The translations under genes were made by a program, and so were the position numbers. The notes beneath the pieces were generated by a model. The model did no database searches. It saw only the letters and a program-made list of their open reading frames with translations, and had not been told where the DNA came from. A stretch of DNA of 64,000 bases from Burkholderiales bacterium. GTDB lineage: Bacteria > Pseudomonadota > Gammaproteobacteria > Burkholderiales > Burkholderiaceae_D. Below, one piece after another: positions 61,032 through 64,000 of the stretch. The DNA is taken from NCBI GenBank assembly GCA_016200895.1, contig JACQDX010000125.1, positions 35,461-99,460 of the forward strand, written 5' to 3'. Positions within the stretch are counted from its first letter, which is position 1, and every line of letters starts with the position of its first letter.

Positions 61032-64000
61032 ATGGCCAACACAGCAGCAGACATCCAAAAGCTTTACATCGCTTATTTCAACCGTCCTGCAGACCCAAAT
61101 GGTCTGACGTACTGGATGGCCCAAGGTTTCACACTGGGTCAGATCGCCGACAGTTTCTCCAAACAAGCAGAATACGCCACCGTATTCGCTGGTAAAACGA
61201 CAGAAGACACCGTCAACACCATCTACACCAACCTGTTCGGCCACAAAGCTGACGTAGCAGGTCTCAACTACTGGACAGGCCAGTTGCTCAACAACAAAGT
61301 CACCATGGGTCAAGCCGCACTGGCCATCCTCGGTGGTGCTACTGGTGCCGACAAAGTTGCCGTTGACTCCAAAGTTGCTGCTGCGACTTCTTTCACTACA
61401 GCCATCGACACCAACGAAGAAATCGTTGCCTACTCCCTGGCCTCCAACACCACACTCGCCAAAGAATGGCTCAGCAAAGTGCTGGATTCCGCCACACAAG
61501 CATCCCAAATCGCCGTACAAGATGCCGTGCTGACCTCCATCGTCAACGGTGGTGGTGTTAAAGACTTCACACTGACCAGCAACACAGACATCGCCACTGC
61601 TGAGAACTTCACAGCCGGTCTGGTGTACACACCAAACGGTGGTTCCCGTGTCAATGCCCTGCAAGACGAAGATGTCCTGACAGGCTCCAACACCTCCGCC
61701 ACAGCCAACAACAAGCTGACAGCCACAGTAGGTAACTCCAACGACAACGGCGCACCGATCATCACGCCAACGCTGAAGAACATCCAGACAGCCACGTTCA
61801 CCTTCACCGGTTCTGCTGATGCCAACAACATCAACAACAACGCCGTTGTTGCGATTGACTTGCAAGATGGCACAGGCCTCAAAACAATCGGTATCAACCG
61901 CATTGCTTCCACAGCCGGTACCAACACAGCCCGTATTGAAAACATCAAACAAGCTGTCGAAACAATCAACCTGACAAGCACCAACGCCAACAACGCTGGC
62001 GTGGTTGAATTCTCCTTCGGCAACGGTACATTGCTCGGCGCGAATGCAGCGACATTGAACCTGTCCGACGTACAAGTTGGTACAGTCAACATTGGTCAAA
62101 ACACCTCCGGCACATCCGCTGCAGGCGTAGGCAACCAAGGTTACGAAACACTGACCATCAACAGCACAGGCAACACCAACAACATCGGCACACTGAACCT
62201 GCCAATGGACACAGGTACAGCAGGCAAAGTCATCATCACTGGCGACAAAGACCTCACACTGGCCCAGACATCCAATGTTGTCAATGGTGTAACAACGATT
62301 GAATCCGTCAACTACTCCGGTGGTATTTTGCAAGCTGCAGGCCGTCTGTCCGCCATTGATGCATCCGCATTCAAAGGCAACCTGACACTCAACCTCGGCA
62401 ATGGCATCTTCACCACAGGTAAAGCTGACACATCCGGTTCCGTCCAAAACGTCACCATCACTGGTGGTACAGGTAACGACACATTCTACCTGGCTGATAC
62501 AGTAGAAACAGGCGACAGCATCACAGGCGGCGACGGTACAGATACCCTCATCATCGTCAACGGCGGCAACGTCACAGCCGGTGCAACTGGTTCCTCCATC
62601 ATCACCAAAGTAGAAGCAGTCCAAGTGTTGTTGAACAACGCCGCTTCCACAGTTGACTTTGCCAAACTGCCAGACGTCACAGGCGTATTGGTTCGCAACG
62701 TCTCCAACACCAACGTCGCTGCTCCTGCGAATTCCGCACCAGTTGCCGGTACAGACGTGTTCACACTCAACAACCTGACAGTTGGTCAAGCTGCTGCCAT
62801 CACCATCCGTCATAGCGACACAGGTTCCAACGCCATCGGCCAATCCACCATCAACGCCAATCTGGCTGTTGCTACTGGCGCCTCCGACACCGTTGCTGTG
62901 ACTATCGCTGAAGGCTTGAACGTTGACCCACGTTTCAACTTCGTGTTGAACACCAACGCCGTAGAAAACATCACCCTGGTTGATGCTGATACAGAATCCA
63001 ACACAGTTGCTCTCGCCAACGTTGCTGCCCACACAGGCACCATCACTATTGGTACAACAGCAGGTGCTGGTTCTACTACAACCTTCCTCAACCTCGACAC
63101 CACAGTCGCTGGTAACGGTGGTTTGTACCGTATCGACACAACAGGCGGCGCAGCAGCCAACATCGCTGGCGTCCAAGAGTTGTCCCTGACAGCCGGTCAG
63201 ATCAAACTGATCGCAGGCACAATCGATGCATCCGCAGAAACAGCCAGTGTCATCATCCGCGTTTCCACAAGCGGTGCAGCCAACGGCGCGCAAAACATCA
63301 AGATGGGTGCTGGTAACGACACAGTCACATTCGATAACATCCAGGACACACGTGCTGGCCTGACCATCTCCGACACAGTCGTCGGTGGTGCTGGTACAGA
63401 CACACTCGTCATCGACGGCGACCTGACAGGTGCAGCACTGGGCGACACCATCGCACTGGGCGCGTCTGAATGGACCAACGTTTCCGGTTTCGAAACAATC
63501 CGCCTGGTAGGTACATCCAACAACGCCGGTGTAGCTGGTGCTGGTAACTACCGTCTGACATTGACAGACACCCTCATCGCTGCCAACAACAACGCAGGCG
63601 TTCTCGCCATCGTTAATGACAACGACACAGCCAATGACACAGCTAATGCCGCTGACACAGCTGGTACAGCCATCGAAAGTGCAGCAGTTCTCGATGCACG
63701 TACACTGAGCTCCACAAGCCGCTTCAGCTACAACGGCGAAGAAGGTGCAAGCCGCACAGCCGACCGTATCATTTTTGCTGATGCCAACTTCAATGGTTCC
63801 CACGCCATCAACGGTGGTGCAGTGGACAACAACTCCACCAACAACAGCCAAAAGAACGACGACGTCATCGAACTGCGTAATGCAACAAACGCCTCCATCG
63901 GTGACTTCAACGGTATCAGCAACATTGGTAACATCGAACTGACCAACGACACAGCAGTGACTCAAGTGTCCCAGATCCAGTTGAACGACACCATCGTTGA
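61032..64000 (+). CDS. Large DUF4214 / RTX-like surface protein, probable S-layer protein or adhesin (3' truncated)
   Basis: The frame from ATG 61032 stays open to the window end: 989 codons without a stop. Residues 1-105 are DUF4214, with IQKLYIAYFNRPADPNGLTYWM and VNTIYTNLFGHKADVAGLNYWTGQL. A Thr/Asn/Ala/Gly-rich beta-strand region follows, with RTX-like motifs GGTGNDTFYL (about residue 478), GGDGTDTL, GAGNDTVTF (about 759) and GGAGTDTLVI. I saw no Cys codon and no N-terminal signal peptide, as expected of a type I secretion substrate with a C-terminal signal (outside the window). Codon use is unusual: Thr is mostly ACA and Ser mostly TCC, which suggests very high expression. The whole resembles S-layer proteins such as Caulobacter RsaA in style. 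AGGACACTTAA precedes the ATG. Confidence 0.85.
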   Translation, partial: MANTAADIQKLYIAYFNRPADPNGLTYWMAQGFTLGQIADSFSKQAEYATVFAGKTTEDTVNTIYTNLFGHKADVAGLNYWTGQLLNNKVTMGQAALAILGGATGADKVAVDSKVAAATSFTTAIDTNEEIVAYSLASNTTLAKEWLSKVLDSATQASQIAVQDAVLTSIVNGGGVKDFTLTSNTDIATAENFTAGLVYTPNGGSRVNALQDEDVLTGSNTSATANNKLTATVGNSNDNGAPIITPTLKNIQTATFTFTGSADANNINNNAVVAIDLQDGTGLKTIGINRIASTAGTNTARIENIKQAVETINLTSTNANNAGVVEFSFGNGTLLGANAATLNLSDVQVGTVNIGQNTSGTSAAGVGNQGYETLTINSTGNTNNIGTLNLPMDTGTAGKVIITGDKDLTLAQTSNVVNGVTTIESVNYSGGILQAAGRLSAIDASAFKGNLTLNLGNGIFTTGKADTSGSVQNVTITGGTGNDTFYLADTVETGDSITGGDGTDTLIIVNGGNVTAGATGSSIITKVEAVQVLLNNAASTVDFAKLPDVTGVLVRNVSNTNVAAPANSAPVAGTDVFTLNNLTVGQAAAITIRHSDTGSNAIGQSTINANLAVATGASDTVAVTIAEGLNVDPRFNFVLNTNAVENITLVDADTESNTVALANVAAHTGTITIGTTAGAGSTTTFLNLDTTVAGNGGLYRIDTTGGAAANIAGVQELSLTAGQIKLIAGTIDASAETASVIIRVSTSGAANGAQNIKMGAGNDTVTFDNIQDTRAGLTISDTVVGGAGTDTLVIDGDLTGAALGDTIALGASEWTNVSGFETIRLVGTSNNAGVAGAGNYRLTLTDTLIAANNNAGVLAIVNDNDTANDTANAADTAGTAIESAAVLDARTLSSTSRFSYNGEEGASRTADRIIFADANFNGSHAINGGAVDNNSTNNSQKNDDVIELRNATNASIGDFNGISNIGNIELTNDTAVTQVSQIQLNDTIV

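Noticed and set aside
61005..63965. A 986-codon open frame on the minus strand, rich in Cys and Val
   Set aside because: It is the antisense of the DUF4214 surface gene. The strong codon bias of that gene (ACA, TCC, AAC, GGT) removes stop codons from the opposite strand; the product has no domains and no plausible composition.
1..64000. Mobile elements, rRNA and tRNA genes
   Set aside because: I looked on both strands for transposase or integrase domains, long terminal inverted repeats, and tRNA arms with CCA ends, and found none.

Overview
The window is ordinary chromosomal DNA of a betaproteobacterium, most likely of the Oxalobacteraceae (Undibacterium-like). That placement is inferred from gene content and moderate GC, not from a marker search. 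Supporting content: a complete iscRSUA-hscBA-fdx-iscX operon, RF2 with a programmed frameshift, a DUF1501/DUF1800 secreted pair, DUF4214 proteins and a FdhF/YdeP-type oxidoreductase with FdhD. No rRNA, tRNA, transposase, integrase, phage gene or CRISPR array was found.

Layout. 1-4158: a plus-strand run (end of an MDR oxidoreductase, GST, SDR, alpha/beta hydrolase, hot-dog thioesterase, GNAT) closed by a hairpin terminator shared with a convergent Mpo1-like gene. 4939-9599: a chemoreceptor, then APS kinase, a DHH phosphoesterase and a sulfotransferase, which together could make PAPS, use it and clear the by-product pAp. 9610-12358: LysE exporter, hydrolase and MetY-type sulfhydrylase. 12525-16749: CBS protein, a possible small transcript, FAD oxidoreductase, cupin protein and ABC exporter. 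16834-24400: lysS, prfB, a zinc-ribbon protein, a YgiQ-type radical SAM protein, dcd and glutaminase. 24451-36761: DUF1501/DUF1800 pair, PilZ protein, a basic amino acid decarboxylase, MipA, DUF4337, folA, thyA and an orphan histidine kinase.

37031-42848: the isc operon on the minus strand with a recognisable promoter and an IscR-like site. 43288-46638: a lysine catabolic pair (lysine 6-dehydrogenase-like and ALDH7) divergent from an Lrp regulator. 46689-50518: two small exported or membrane proteins of unknown role, a full-length prolyl-oligopeptidase homologue that lacks its catalytic residues, and a frameshifted TonB-receptor remnant. 50568-54970: sdaA, tdh and kbl, an apparent threonine-to-glycine and serine-to-pyruvate operon, divergent from an XRE-cupin regulator across an array of palindromes. 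55103-60668: FdhF/YdeP oxidoreductase, an FdhD with an N-terminal winged-helix extension, thrC and a small DUF6265 protein.

60881-64000: a perfect CRP-type palindrome placed as in a class II promoter, followed by the first 989 codons of a very large surface protein. This protein is Thr/Asn/Gly rich, appears cysteine-free, starts with DUF4214 and carries RTX-like repeats; it looks like an S-layer protein or adhesin exported by type I secretion. Its 3' end lies outside the window.

Most interesting points: the catalytically dead S9A homologue beside a decaying receptor gene; the PAPS make/use/clear cluster; the palindrome array before the XRE-cupin gene; the CRP-type promoter of the S-layer-like gene; and the FdhD winged-helix fusion.
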